Assembly (NCBI GenBank): GCA_021323855.1
Contig: JAJPKE010000027.1
Span: 1 to 64,000 of the forward strand
DNA from: Chloroflexota bacterium
GTDB lineage: Bacteria > Chloroflexota > Ktedonobacteria > Ktedonobacterales > JADMIN01
Length of the DNA stretch: 64,000 nt
Direction of reading: 5' to 3'
Within the stretch, counting starts at the first letter, position 1, and the number at the start of each line of letters is the position of its first letter. Shown piece after piece: positions 8,042 through 16,412 of the stretch. A program made the position numbers and the translations under genes. Under the pieces are notes generated by a model. It was given only the letters and a program-made list of their open reading frames with translations. It did no database searches and had not been told where the DNA came from.

Positions 8042-9142
8042 ATGAGTGAGTTTATGGCAATCCTGGCGGCGGTGGTGGCGCTGGCGCTGATCCTGACCGT
8101 GCTGTGGGATACCTTTGAGACGATAGTGTTGCCGCGCCGGGTGCGGCGCAAGATACGGCTGACGCGCTTTGTCTATCGCGTCACCTGGACTCCCTGGCGA
8201 GCGCTCGCCTGGCGCATGCGCAATGAGGTCAAGCGCGAGAGCTTCCTGAGCTTCTACGGTCCGCTGGCGCTGCTGTTCTTGCTGGTCTGCTGGGCGACGG
8301 GGCTGGTCTTCGGCTTTGGCCTGCTCGATTGGGCGATGGGATCGTCGCTGCATGCCCCTACTGGACACCCTGGCTTCGGTACTGATCTCTATGTCAGTGG
8401 CACCACGTTCTTTACGCTTGGCCTGGGCGATGTGACGCCGGCGAATGCGCCTGAGCGTCTGCTCACGGTGATCGAGGCGGGCATCGGTTTTGGCTTTCTG
8501 GCGCTGGTCATCAGCTACCTACCGATACTCTATCAAGCGTTTTCGCGGCGCGAGGTGAACGTATCGCAGCTCGATGCGCGCGCCGGTTCGCCACCGACGG
8601 CGGGCGCGCTACTGCGCCGTCATGGAGCCGGGCTGCCCGCCGATGACTTGATGGTCTTTCTGAACAAGTGGGAGCAGTGGGCAGCGGAACTGATGGAGAG
8701 CCATTTGTCGTATCCATCGCTCGCCTATTTTCGCTCGCAGCATGACAATCAATCCTGGCTCGGCGCGCTGACCGTCATCCTCGATACCTGTGCCGTCATC
8801 CTGGCAGGACTCGAAGATGTGCCGAAGCATCAGGCGCGTATGACCTTTGCGATTGCGCGCCACGCAGCGGTGGACCTCAGCCAGATCATCACCTTCGAGC
8901 CGCCGAAGAAGCTGTCAGTTGACCGGCTGCCACCTGCCGACCTGGAACAGTTGCGTGTGTTGCTGCGCGAGGCGGGGATGCCGTTCTGTGATAATGAGCA
9001 TGCGACAGAGAAGCTCATCAAGCTGCGCGAACAGTACGAACCCTACGTCAGCGTGCTGGCGAGTATGCTGGTGACGCCGCTTCCCGCCTGGCTGCCCGTT
9101 GAGGATGCTCGCGACGATTGGGAAATCAGCCCCTGGGAATAA
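8042..9142 (+). CDS. Two-helix potassium channel family protein with TLGLGD filter
   Basis: 366 residues. One membrane helix at residues 5-25, a basic cytosolic loop (RRVRRKIRLTRFVYR), then a helix-pore-helix unit at about 75-160. The pore reads TTFFTLGLGDVTP where canonical K+ channels have TVGYGD. About 200 cytosolic C-terminal residues follow, helical and without a recognisable RCK domain. Similar TLG-type filters occur in other bacterial homologues; selectivity needs measurement. The start has only a weak ribosome site. A 13-bp tandem repeat lies upstream. Confidence 0.85.
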   Translation: MSEFMAILAAVVALALILTVLWDTFETIVLPRRVRRKIRLTRFVYRVTWTPWRALAWRMRNEVKRESFLSFYGPLALLFLLVCWATGLVFGFGLLDWAMGSSLHAPTGHPGFGTDLYVSGTTFFTLGLGDVTPANAPERLLTVIEAGIGFGFLALVISYLPILYQAFSRREVNVSQLDARAGSPPTAGALLRRHGAGLPADDLMVFLNKWEQWAAELMESHLSYPSLAYFRSQHDNQSWLGALTVILDTCAVILAGLEDVPKHQARMTFAIARHAAVDLSQIITFEPPKKLSVDRLPPADLEQLRVLLREAGMPFCDNEHATEKLIKLREQYEPYVSVLASMLVTPLPAWLPVEDARDDWEISPWE

Positions 9143-9277
9143 GTGCGGTAATTGTCTGCCTGTGTTATACTCAGCGTTGGGAAAACGGCCAGCGAGTACC
9201 TCGCCTGTCATCTTTCACTGCGGCTATCCTTCCTGCTTGATTGCACGTTCTTTGTCTGCAAGCAAAGGAGCGAACCC

Positions 9278-9694
9278 ATGAGCGACATCCCTCTTACGAT
9301 CAGAACGGCAAACGATGGCGTGGAACTGGTGCTAACCGATCATTCAGTGTTCATGAAGCTCTCCGATAGTGTGTTGAAGCAGGCGCAGAGCGAGATGCAG
9401 CAAGACTTGAAGAACGATGCAGACGTGCAAAAGGGCGGGCTGGCGGCGCGCTTCGCTAATTTCGTCACGAACGCGGTAGATAACCTGCTGCACCATGTCA
9501 TCGAATATCCGCTTGAAGACATCAAATCGGTGGCATATCAGGATGGCAGCCTCGTCTTCACCTACAACAAGAAAAAGATGATGTCCTTCGAGACGGTCAT
9601 CGTTGACGGTAAGCCAGTGCTGAAATCATTCTCCGAGGCCGACGCCCGCACCTTTGTCGAGCGATTCGCAGAAGCCAAGCAGCACGCAAGCTAG
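9278..9694 (+). CDS. Conserved-looking hypothetical protein
   Basis: 138 residues, ATG 9278 with AAAGGAG nine bases upstream. No signal peptide or membrane helix. It starts with a beta-rich segment (PLTIRTANDGVELVLTDHSV), continues with a charged helix (SVLKQAQSEMQQDLKNDAD) and ends with alternating strands (IKSVAYQDGSLVFTYNKKK). No motif recognised. It is followed after 26 bp by a methyltransferase gene on the same strand and may share its transcript. Confidence 0.75.
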   Translation: MSDIPLTIRTANDGVELVLTDHSVFMKLSDSVLKQAQSEMQQDLKNDADVQKGGLAARFANFVTNAVDNLLHHVIEYPLEDIKSVAYQDGSLVFTYNKKKMMSFETVIVDGKPVLKSFSEADARTFVERFAEAKQHAS

Positions 9695-9720
9695 CCGGAC
9701 GTACCGGCGGAGGTTGCGCG

Positions 9721-10455
9721 ATGACGACGGCATCCTACGATTCAATTGCCGAATGGTATGACGAGTGGCTGCGGATACAACCGCTCTTCGCTGATGTCAT
9801 CATCCCGGCGATGCTGGAGATCATCAGCGCAACCGGCGACCTCCGCGACCGGCGCATCTGCGATCTGGCTTGCGGACAGGGCATGCTGGCGCGGCAACTC
9901 GCCCAGCGTGGCGCGCAGATGGTGGGCATTGACCTTTCCGCCCAGATGCTCGCCATCGCTCAGCGCAAGCAGGTCGCCGCAGCGCATCCTATCATCTACC
10001 AGCAGGACGACGCCCAGGTAGGCGCTACTCTAGAAGATGCCAGCTTCGATGGCGTCGTCTGCAACATGGCGTTGATGGATATTCCCGACCTTACGGCAAC
10101 TGTACGAACGGTGCATCGTATCCTGCGACCCGGCGGCTGGTTCATCTTCTCGCTCGCCCATCCCTGCGTGCAGATGCCCCATGCGCGCTGGGTGACTCGT
10201 GAAGACGGCACAATGGTACGCGAGTCTGGCGATTACTTTGCCGAGGGGTTCTGGCGGCCCACCGATACCTCCGGCGTGCGCGGTCGTGTTGGCTCCTATC
10301 ATCGCACGATCAGTACTTATCTCAACACCCTTATCCAGGCGGGTCTGCCACCAGAACACCTCATCGAGCCACAGGGCAGCGCTGCGCTAGTTCAGCAGGT
10401 ACCTGGCTATCAACACGTCCCCTGCGCGTTCATCGCTCGTTGCCGCAAAGCATGA
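9721..10455 (+). CDS. Class I SAM-dependent methyltransferase
   Basis: 244 residues, ATG 9721 with GGCGGAGG seven bases upstream. Motif I is ICDLACGQGMLARQLA, motif II acidic end is MVGIDLSAQML, and the post-I region FDGVVCNMALMDIPDL plus LRPGGWFIFSLAHPC mark a UbiE/BioC-like small-molecule methyltransferase. The HPCVQ segment after motif III resembles several natural-product methyltransferases. Substrate not predictable. The next gene starts 13 bp downstream. Confidence 0.9.
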   Translation: MTTASYDSIAEWYDEWLRIQPLFADVIIPAMLEIISATGDLRDRRICDLACGQGMLARQLAQRGAQMVGIDLSAQMLAIAQRKQVAAAHPIIYQQDDAQVGATLEDASFDGVVCNMALMDIPDLTATVRTVHRILRPGGWFIFSLAHPCVQMPHARWVTREDGTMVRESGDYFAEGFWRPTDTSGVRGRVGSYHRTISTYLNTLIQAGLPPEHLIEPQGSAALVQQVPGYQHVPCAFIARCRKA

Positions 10456-10468
10456 GGGAAACGAGCGA

Positions 10469-12295
10469 ATGGTGATGATACAAGAGCAAGTGCTGAGCGC
10501 GCTGGCGTCCAATCCGGCGGATAACGCACACACCGCGCCGCCCCGTATCCGTCGCCTGCTGGATGCCGTCGCCGTGCTGATTCTCTTTGCGTTGCTCTGG
10601 CTGCTCTGGCAGGCATCTCTGGCTGGATGGCAGTCCGGCAACTGGAATCGCTTGGGGTATACGCTCTTCGTTGCAACGTTCATCGCTGGCGGTGCGTTTC
10701 TCCTCGTTCGCCTCACACGCTTGCAGGTGTCCTGGCCGGAAGATGCGCTCGCGCCGCTACTCACAACGCTGGCGACGGGAGACGGAGAGCAAGCGCCACT
10801 TGCAGAACATCAGCCTGCGCCAATGACCGCCGAAGAACTGGACGCGAATGAACTGCGATTTACACGACTTCGGCGTCTATCGAGTCCTTACCAGCGGCAG
10901 ATCGCAATGGCGGTCATGGGATTGACCGCACCTTGTATGTTATCGCTCATGTGGATGCCATATGTGCTTGGTCTCCCTCTCGATAATGACCTCATCTTCT
11001 GGAGTTTTTGGGCCTTGGGGATCGTTGGTTTTATTGGAAGCCTCGTTGCTATGGTGATTCTGTTGCAGCGCAAGAAAGGGCGCCTGACCATCATTGCGGA
11101 TGCCGCTGGACTACATTGGCATCGCTATCCTCAGGAGCCGTTCACAGTGGTTCCCTGGGATGCTGTGCGTTCGTTTTTTCGCGTTGGCCACCAGAGCCGC
11201 TACAACGGAACCTATGTCTATTTTCTGGTGGACGCAGGCGAGGCGCGCCTGGGCTGGCAGATACTCACCAACTCGAAGGATGACGAATACGCGGAGCTAG
11301 AGCAGTTGGGGCGTATCATCGTTGCGCGCAGCGGGAAACCCTTGCGCAACCCCTCTGCCGCCAAAGGCTCCACCCACCAACATCGTGCGTCGTGGACTGG
11401 ACAGCCTTTGCTGTCCGTGCCGGCGGAGACGCGGAGAGCGTTTAAGGCGGCGAACCGGCGCGCCATGCGGAAATCGTGGCGCTGGGTGGTTCCAATGGTA
11501 TTGATATATCTACTCCTGGCGGTCAGTGCGTTCTTCCTGCCGCAATGGGTCTATGACTGGCAGCAGTCGTATTTTGCAGGGCTGGCTCCGCAGGTTGTGG
11601 CTGCACCGTTGCTCTATCACAACGCGCTCACGACCCCTAGTGCTGATCTGCCGGCGATACAGCCAACTGCGCAGAACCAGTATGTGCAGGCTGGTTTCGC
11701 CAATGGCGCATATACAATGACTGCGCCGAAGCTCTCGCCGCATGAAGCACAGAATGCGCCAGATCCGATTGGTGGTAACTCGCTCACTGCGCTGCTTCCA
11801 CGACCCTACGGCAACGTGGCAGTTGCGGTGACGGTGCAATCAACGCCCCATGAATCGTACATGGAAGCTGGGCTGGTGTTGCGCGCGAATGGGCCAAACC
11901 TGCTGGCGTTCGCCATTTATCCATTCACGCACCAGTGGTCATTGTATCGCTATCCGGCAACTGAGGCGTATCTTCAATCTAACCCTCCTTCCAGTGACAT
12001 ACTGGCAACAGGCGCCAGCAATGCCATCAATAGCGGCGCTGGTGTGGTGAATCGTCTGCTGGCGGTGGTGCGCGATCAGGTGGTGTTGCTCTATGCCAAT
12101 GGCCACTATCTCGGCTCATTTGCGACGAGCAGTGTTAGTGGCGTATTCGTCCGCCCAGCATCCTACAACTTTGGTCATCCGCCCATTGCCACCAGCGGCA
12201 AGGTTGGTCTGTTCGTGGGCGATGAGAGCAGCGCCGCCTTCAGCGATTTCAGCATCTATGCCATCTCCTCGCCGCCAGCGCTGAGCTATGTGTGA
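10469..12295 (+). CDS. Polytopic membrane protein with bPH-like and jelly-roll domains
   Basis: 608 residues. Predicted membrane helices lie near 34-50, 59-80, 143-168 and 178-200. A small beta domain at 205-265 (GRLTIIADAAGLHWH ... VPWDAVRSFFRV) resembles bacterial PH-like domains. A fifth helix at about 340-362 leads to an outer domain (365-608) with the beta pattern of a concanavalin-like jelly roll: YMEAGLVLRANGPNLLAFAIY, VLLYANGHYLGSF, SGKVGLFVGDESSAAFSDFSI. Carbohydrate or cell-wall binding is a reasonable guess. Probably co-transcribed with the upstream methyltransferase. Not recognised as a named family. Confidence 0.75.
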   Translation: MVMIQEQVLSALASNPADNAHTAPPRIRRLLDAVAVLILFALLWLLWQASLAGWQSGNWNRLGYTLFVATFIAGGAFLLVRLTRLQVSWPEDALAPLLTTLATGDGEQAPLAEHQPAPMTAEELDANELRFTRLRRLSSPYQRQIAMAVMGLTAPCMLSLMWMPYVLGLPLDNDLIFWSFWALGIVGFIGSLVAMVILLQRKKGRLTIIADAAGLHWHRYPQEPFTVVPWDAVRSFFRVGHQSRYNGTYVYFLVDAGEARLGWQILTNSKDDEYAELEQLGRIIVARSGKPLRNPSAAKGSTHQHRASWTGQPLLSVPAETRRAFKAANRRAMRKSWRWVVPMVLIYLLLAVSAFFLPQWVYDWQQSYFAGLAPQVVAAPLLYHNALTTPSADLPAIQPTAQNQYVQAGFANGAYTMTAPKLSPHEAQNAPDPIGGNSLTALLPRPYGNVAVAVTVQSTPHESYMEAGLVLRANGPNLLAFAIYPFTHQWSLYRYPATEAYLQSNPPSSDILATGASNAINSGAGVVNRLLAVVRDQVVLLYANGHYLGSFATSSVSGVFVRPASYNFGHPPIATSGKVGLFVGDESSAAFSDFSIYAISSPPALSYV

Positions 12296-12347
12296 TGGTG
12301 GAATGAGGGGGATGGCAGGCGAACCGGCCACCCCCACCGCTGGGACG

Positions 12348-12791
12348 CTATGACAGCAGTTGCAGCAGGATCGCGCCGGCATGCGCACAGGGTTTGCCGC
12401 GCTCACCCAATGGGCAGTTGCAGACGATACGCCGCGTTCGGTCCACGCGCACATAGCGTTCGACGCCAGGCTGATACTCCGCCTCTTGTGAGCAAGCGTG
12501 ACCCTGCCCATCGCCAACCACCAGCGCGATGTAGACGCGCACGCCGGAGCCACGCGCCGTAGCGGTGAAGAGGCGATGCGCGATCACGCCATAGTCGAGC
12601 GCCAGATGGATAGAGCGGCGCTGCCAGCCAGTACAGGTTTCGATATCTGGCAGCGGCGGTTTGCTAGCCAAGCGCGCCGCCAGAGAGCCGGGCGGATAGG
12701 GCAACGGATAGCACGAAGAGACGGCGGCGTGGTGGTTGGAGCAATGCAGGAGACGCGCGAAGAACCCAAAGAACCCGATGAGACGGCGCAT
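12348..12791 (-). CDS. SWIM-like zinc-finger protein
   Basis: 147 residues from the ATG at 12791, chosen because AAAGGTGG lies nine bases upstream; an earlier ATG at 12839 lacks a good site. The C-terminus carries VCNCPLGERGKPCAHAGAIL, the C-x-C ... C-x-H pattern of SWIM fingers, after a predicted beta region (GVRVYIALVVGDGQ, ERYVRVDRTRRIV). The N-terminal part has an aromatic-rich stretch (RLIGFFGFFARLL). It shares the finger but little else with the gene at 1.9 kb. Role unknown; zinc-dependent DNA or protein binding expected. Confidence 0.72.
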   Translation of the reverse strand: MRRLIGFFGFFARLLHCSNHHAAVSSCYPLPYPPGSLAARLASKPPLPDIETCTGWQRRSIHLALDYGVIAHRLFTATARGSGVRVYIALVVGDGQGHACSQEAEYQPGVERYVRVDRTRRIVCNCPLGERGKPCAHAGAILLQLLS

Positions 12792-13181
12792 AAAAAACGC
12801 CCACCTTTCGTGAGCGTCGTCAGCAGGAGCCATCACCATTGCCCAATACCTCAGCGGAGCCTTTATGCTGAATGGCTGAGCGCCTGCATAGCATGAGCGC
12901 CCGTTGCGTTGGTTTCCGCATGTACGGTAATATGGGAATCTGGGTCGCGTGACGGCTTTACTGACGACGCGATCTAACGGCCTCTTGGTGAAGTTGTCAC
13001 CTCGGGGCCGCCATTATCTTAGAAAGCAACAGACTTGCCCTCCACACAGGCAAGCATAACATGCCAGCGAGCGCCGTGTCAATAGGATGAGCAATATGCT
13101 ACTCGGTGCAACCATCCATACCCTCAGCGTGTTATGCTGGATAGGAATGTAGAACGCATGAGCAAGTAGAGAGGGCTTGAC
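12792..13181. other. Intergenic region with a leftward promoter and long leader
   Basis: About 390 bp without a supported gene. It holds a minus-strand promoter (13053-13082) and a hairpin CTTGCC/GGCAAG at 13034-13054, giving the SWIM-like gene an expected leader of roughly 250 nt. No known riboswitch pattern was recognised. Confidence 0.45.
13053..13082 (-). promoter_or_regulatory. Promoter TTGACA-18-TATGCT facing the SWIM-like gene
   Basis: The minus strand reads TTGACA (13077-13082), an 18-bp spacer, and TATGCT (13053-13058). It is the best promoter match in this gap. Confidence 0.5.
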
Positions 13182-13946
13182 ATGAGTACGACGACGGCGA
13201 CACATAAAGAGGCAACGGCAACTGCTAGCGCGCTGGCGCTAGGACATGTGCGCACCTGGGCAGGGGTTGTGCGCGTGGCGGCCTCGCCCGCCGGAGTGCG
13301 GCAAAGCTGGCTGCCGGACTGGCGCACGAAGATTCCCGCGCCCGCCATCACAACTGCTGGCGAGATAGGCAAGATCGTCGTCGAGACGAGTGGCGGCGAT
13401 GAGGCGGCGGAACAGCATTTGCGGCAGGCGTTGACAGAACTGGCTGCCTATTTTGACGGCACGCTGCACGACTTCACCGTCGCGCTGGACCCGCAGGGTG
13501 CGCCGTTCTTCCGTCGCGCCTGGGCGGAGGTGGCGCGCGTGCCCTATGGCGAAACGCGCTCTTATGGCGAGATTGCGCGGATCGTCGGCGCACCGGCGGC
13601 TACCCGCGCGGTTGGCGCGGCCAACGGGGCGAACCCTGTGGCGCCGTTCGTACCCTGCCAGCGCATCGTCGGCAGCGACGGCAAGCTGACCGGCTATGGT
13701 CCAGGGTTGCCGCTCAAGCAGCGGCTGCTGGCGATGGAAGGTGCTATCCCCACAGATGCAGCGGACTATCCCGCGTGGGTGGAGCGTGTCGCTGCACGGC
13801 TTGGAAGCCATCGGTGGGTGTTGGGTCTACGGCGCACGCAGATCTATTGCGCGCCGCTGGAAGCGCCCGCTGCGCAGCGTCTGCTGCCCAATCGTCTCTT
13901 TGCGACGGCAGCAGAGGCCGAGGCTGCCGGATATCGCCCCGCCTAG
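13182..13946 (+). CDS. Methylated-DNA alkyltransferase with degenerate Ada zinc domain at C-terminus
   Basis: 254 residues, ATG 13182 with GAGAGGG upstream. Residues 25-185 form an Ogt/MGMT unit: RVPYGETRSYGEIARIVG is the DNA-binding helix region and VPCQRIVGSDGKLTGYG holds the acceptor Cys (family PCHR is PCQR here). Residues 200-254 (WVLGLRRTQIYCAP ... RLFATAAEAEAAGYRPA) resemble the Ada methylphosphotriester domain, normally N-terminal. Of four zinc cysteines only that of IYC is present; the protein stops where Ada continues with two more. Expected to repair O6-alkylguanine; the tail is probably not a working zinc site. Confidence 0.85.
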   Translation: MSTTTATHKEATATASALALGHVRTWAGVVRVAASPAGVRQSWLPDWRTKIPAPAITTAGEIGKIVVETSGGDEAAEQHLRQALTELAAYFDGTLHDFTVALDPQGAPFFRRAWAEVARVPYGETRSYGEIARIVGAPAATRAVGAANGANPVAPFVPCQRIVGSDGKLTGYGPGLPLKQRLLAMEGAIPTDAADYPAWVERVAARLGSHRWVLGLRRTQIYCAPLEAPAAQRLLPNRLFATAAEAEAAGYRPA

Positions 13947-13956
13947 CTCCCACAAA

Positions 13957-13982
13957 GTGACACAGGTGACACGTGCTACAAT
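13957..13982 (+). promoter_or_regulatory. Direct repeat GTGACAC x2 next to -10 TACAAT
   Basis: GTGACAC occurs at 13957-13963 and 13966-13972, nine bp apart, immediately upstream of TACAAT (13977-13982) and 75 bp before the histidine kinase gene. A regulator site and promoter are plausible; no -35 is obvious. Confidence 0.35.
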
Positions 13983-14056
13983 AGCGGCGACGGCTCATGC
14001 CAGGGCGTCAATTTCCCTGAATGAGCCAGTATGCTATGGAGAGGAGGACGGCGCCT

Positions 14057-15310
14057 ATGGCGAAGCAAGATGCCCGCAAGCCGCAGCAGACGCTTAATAC
14101 GAGCATGTTCATTGGTGGGCCACTGGAACAGTGGATCATCATCATTGGACTTGCCATCTTCGCTGTGCTGGCGGTCCAGATTGCCGTCAGCATGGCGCGT
14201 ACCGCCTCTCCTGGGCAGGTAGCTGTCGTCGAACTGCTCTATCTTGCCAGTGTCGTCGCCGCCCTCCTCGTGCGCTTTGCGCCCACGGTGCGGGCAATGC
14301 TGCTCTATTCCGCCATCACGCTGGTCATTTGTTTGGTGTTGTATGCGGTCAGTCATGGTGACGCCAGCAATGTTGCCCTCGTCACGCTGGTATTGACGAC
14401 CGTTACCCGGCTGCCGGTGCGATATGCTATCGGCATGACACTGGTTATCACGCTCATCTTTATCTGGACGAACGGGCTGGATATGATGATCGCTTCCGGC
14501 CATTGGAATGTGCAGCGGTTCAACTATTTTGAGCTATCCCTGTTGCTGCCCTTTATCCTGATTGCCGCAATGTTCCGCTCGCGCACACAGGCGATCTTCC
14601 AATTGCGCGCAGCACAGGCGCAGTTGCGCGCTGAGATGGAACATACCAGTGAACTGGCGGCGGCGCGCGAGCGGGCACGCATCGCCCGCGATATTCACGA
14701 TGTGCTGGCCCATTCGCTGACGATGCTTTCCGTGCAGATGCAGGCGGCGCGGCAGATCGTGCGCCAGCAACCCGAACGTGCGGCGGGGTTGCTCGATGAG
14801 ATGGCCGCGTTGTTGCGCGAAAGCATGGCTGAGAGCCGTCAGGTGGTCGGCCTGCTGCGCGAGGTGCCAGCAGGCGCAACTATTTCCGCTACGCTGCGTC
14901 AGCGCCTGCTCACCACCGCCGAACGCTTCACCGAGCGCACCGGCGTGAAGTGCGAGGTCACGGAAGAAGGAATGCCACGCCCGCTTACCGCAGAGCAGGT
15001 GGAGACGCTCAATTTCGCGCTGCAAGAGGCGCTGACCAACGCTTATCGCCACGGCGCGGCCACGCATCTGTACGCGCAGCTTGGCTGGCAGGTGCAACAG
15101 GTGACGTTGACCATGCGCGACGATGGCACACCTCAAACTATGCCCGCCGAACCGCTGGGCAGTGGCCAGGGATTACTCGGCATGCGTGAGCGCGCCGAAG
15201 CGCTGGGCGGCACGCTCACGGCTGGACCAACGCCGGAGAATGGCTTCTGCGTGACGATGCAGTTGCCACTCTCAGCGGAGACCAACCTCCACGAGCAGGG
15301 CGCGGCGTGA
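14057..15310 (+). CDS. NarL-type sensor histidine kinase
   Basis: 417 residues, ATG 14057 with GGAGAGGAGGA upstream. Several membrane helices occupy residues 25-195 with short loops and no large sensor domain. The HisKA_3 dimerisation motif ERARIARDIHDVLAHSL holds the phospho-His. The ATPase domain has the N-box LNFALQEALTNAYRHG and G-box features MRDDGTP and GQGLLGMRERAEALGG. It should phosphorylate the LuxR-type regulator that begins 200 bp downstream; a copy of a 166-bp repeat sits between them. Signal probably membrane-related, as for LiaS/DesK-type kinases. Confidence 0.93.
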   Translation: MAKQDARKPQQTLNTSMFIGGPLEQWIIIIGLAIFAVLAVQIAVSMARTASPGQVAVVELLYLASVVAALLVRFAPTVRAMLLYSAITLVICLVLYAVSHGDASNVALVTLVLTTVTRLPVRYAIGMTLVITLIFIWTNGLDMMIASGHWNVQRFNYFELSLLLPFILIAAMFRSRTQAIFQLRAAQAQLRAEMEHTSELAAARERARIARDIHDVLAHSLTMLSVQMQAARQIVRQQPERAAGLLDEMAALLRESMAESRQVVGLLREVPAGATISATLRQRLLTTAERFTERTGVKCEVTEEGMPRPLTAEQVETLNFALQEALTNAYRHGAATHLYAQLGWQVQQVTLTMRDDGTPQTMPAEPLGSGQGLLGMRERAEALGGTLTAGPTPENGFCVTMQLPLSAETNLHEQGAA

Positions 15311-15344
15311 AGCTGGTTGGCCGTGATGGGTGGCGCAAGTAGGT

Positions 15345-15510
15345 CGGCGGTTGAAACCGCGCCTGGCTGGCCGTTGGCCGCGAAGTCCGCCGGTGCGGAC
15401 TCGGAACGGGCACTTTCTGCGCTCCCCTCTCCTCGTGGGAGAGGGGCTGGGGGTGAGGTCTTATCTGGTCTCCCCTCTCCCGCACACGGGGGAGGGGTTG
15501 GGGGTGGGGG
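15345..15510 (+). repeat. 166-bp dispersed repeat, copy A
   Basis: Starts with the palindrome CGGCGGTTGAAACCGCG, contains two CCCCTC/GAGGGG hairpins, and ends in runs of G. It is the inverted counterpart, of equal length and high similarity, to 16920-17085. It separates the kinase from the response regulator and supplies the G-rich sequence directly before the regulator's ATG. Confidence 0.9.
15472..15510 (+). repeat. 39-bp hairpin/G-run element (1 of 5)
   Basis: CCCCTCTCCC ... GGGGGAGGGG hairpin followed by two further G5 runs. Related copies: 16920-16958 (inverted), 29206-29244, 30012-30050, 60062-60100. Confidence 0.9.
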
Positions 15511-15512
15511 AC

Positions 15513-16187
15513 ATGAGCGATCAGAAGATTCGCGTGGCGCTGGCAGATGACCAGCGACTCTTGCGCGAGGGATTGCGCATCATTTTGGAGGCTGCGCCGG
15601 ATATTGTGGTGGTAGGCGAGGCGGCGGATGGCATGGAGGCGGAGCAACTGGCGGCGCGCGAACACCCGGATGTGATGCTGGTAGATATCCGCATGCCGCG
15701 CAAGGATGGCATTGCCGCGACCGAGACGATTCGTGCGCTCTCGCCTGCTACGCGCGTTGTCTTGCTGACCACCTTCGATACGCCGGAACTGGTGGTAGAT
15801 GGTGTGCGAGCCGGAGCCTCCGGTTATCTGCTCAAAGACGCCAGCGCCGAAGAACTCTGTGCCGCCGTTCGCACTGTTGCGCGCGGGCAGGTGCTATTCC
15901 AGGCGCAGAGCGCAGCGCAATTGCTGGCTGGTGTGCAGCGCGATCCTAACGGCAACGGCGCGACACATAATGCGCAAAGCAACGCTGATGACGACAGTGG
16001 CCTCACCGAACGCGAGCGCGAGGTGTTGCGGCTGATCGCCCAGGGACGCACCAACGCTGACATCGCTGAGACGCTCACCGTCAGCGAAGCGACGGTGAAG
16101 ACGCACATCAACCACCTCTTCGCCAAGCTTGGCGCACGCGACCGTGCCCATGCGCTCGTCCTCGCCCGCCAGCGTGGCTTAGCTTGA
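15513..16187 (+). CDS. LuxR/NarL-family response regulator
   Basis: 224 residues. Receiver domain at 1-120: acidic pocket LADDQRLL, phospho-acceptor VMLVDIRMPRKDG, conserved LLTTF and LLKDA. A GerE helix-turn-helix ends the protein (LTEREREVLRLIAQGRTNADIAETLTVSEATVKTHINHLFAKLG). The ATG at 15513 lies two bases after the G-rich end of a repeat, which must act as its ribosome-binding region; frames open further upstream translate the repeat and are not credible. Partner of the upstream kinase. A perfect hairpin TGGGTC/GACCCA (16188-16203) follows the stop. Confidence 0.93.
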   Translation: MSDQKIRVALADDQRLLREGLRIILEAAPDIVVVGEAADGMEAEQLAAREHPDVMLVDIRMPRKDGIAATETIRALSPATRVVLLTTFDTPELVVDGVRAGASGYLLKDASAEELCAAVRTVARGQVLFQAQSAAQLLAGVQRDPNGNGATHNAQSNADDDSGLTEREREVLRLIAQGRTNADIAETLTVSEATVKTHINHLFAKLGARDRAHALVLARQRGLA

Positions 16188-16203
16188 TGGGTCAGCCGAC
16201 CCA
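16188..16203 (+). terminator. Hairpin right after the response regulator stop
   Basis: TGGGTC-AGCC-GACCCA, perfect 6-bp stem starting on the base after the stop codon, without a T-run. Weak or processing-type 3' end. Confidence 0.35.
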
Positions 16204-16412
16204 TGCCAATTGATTCCCCCCTTTGATTCATCTCCACCCACAGGTTGAGTTTCCTCCTCTAGCATCTCCACCCGGAAATCAACCTGCGCTCCGACGCCGG
16301 ATGCCACCCCTCACGGCTACACTTCTCCATAGAAACAACAGCAACCCAATGCGCGACCGGGCATCGCCGGAAACGCGCTGCTCATCTGGGGTCGTCAGGA
16401 GGAATAGCCGCT

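Noticed and set aside
13744..13946. Frameshift as the cause of the truncated Ada tail
   Set aside because: Neither alternative frame after the stop continues with the expected Cys-containing sequence.
15330..15512. Upstream extension of the response regulator
   Set aside because: It would translate the dispersed repeat; the receiver domain begins directly after ATG 15513.
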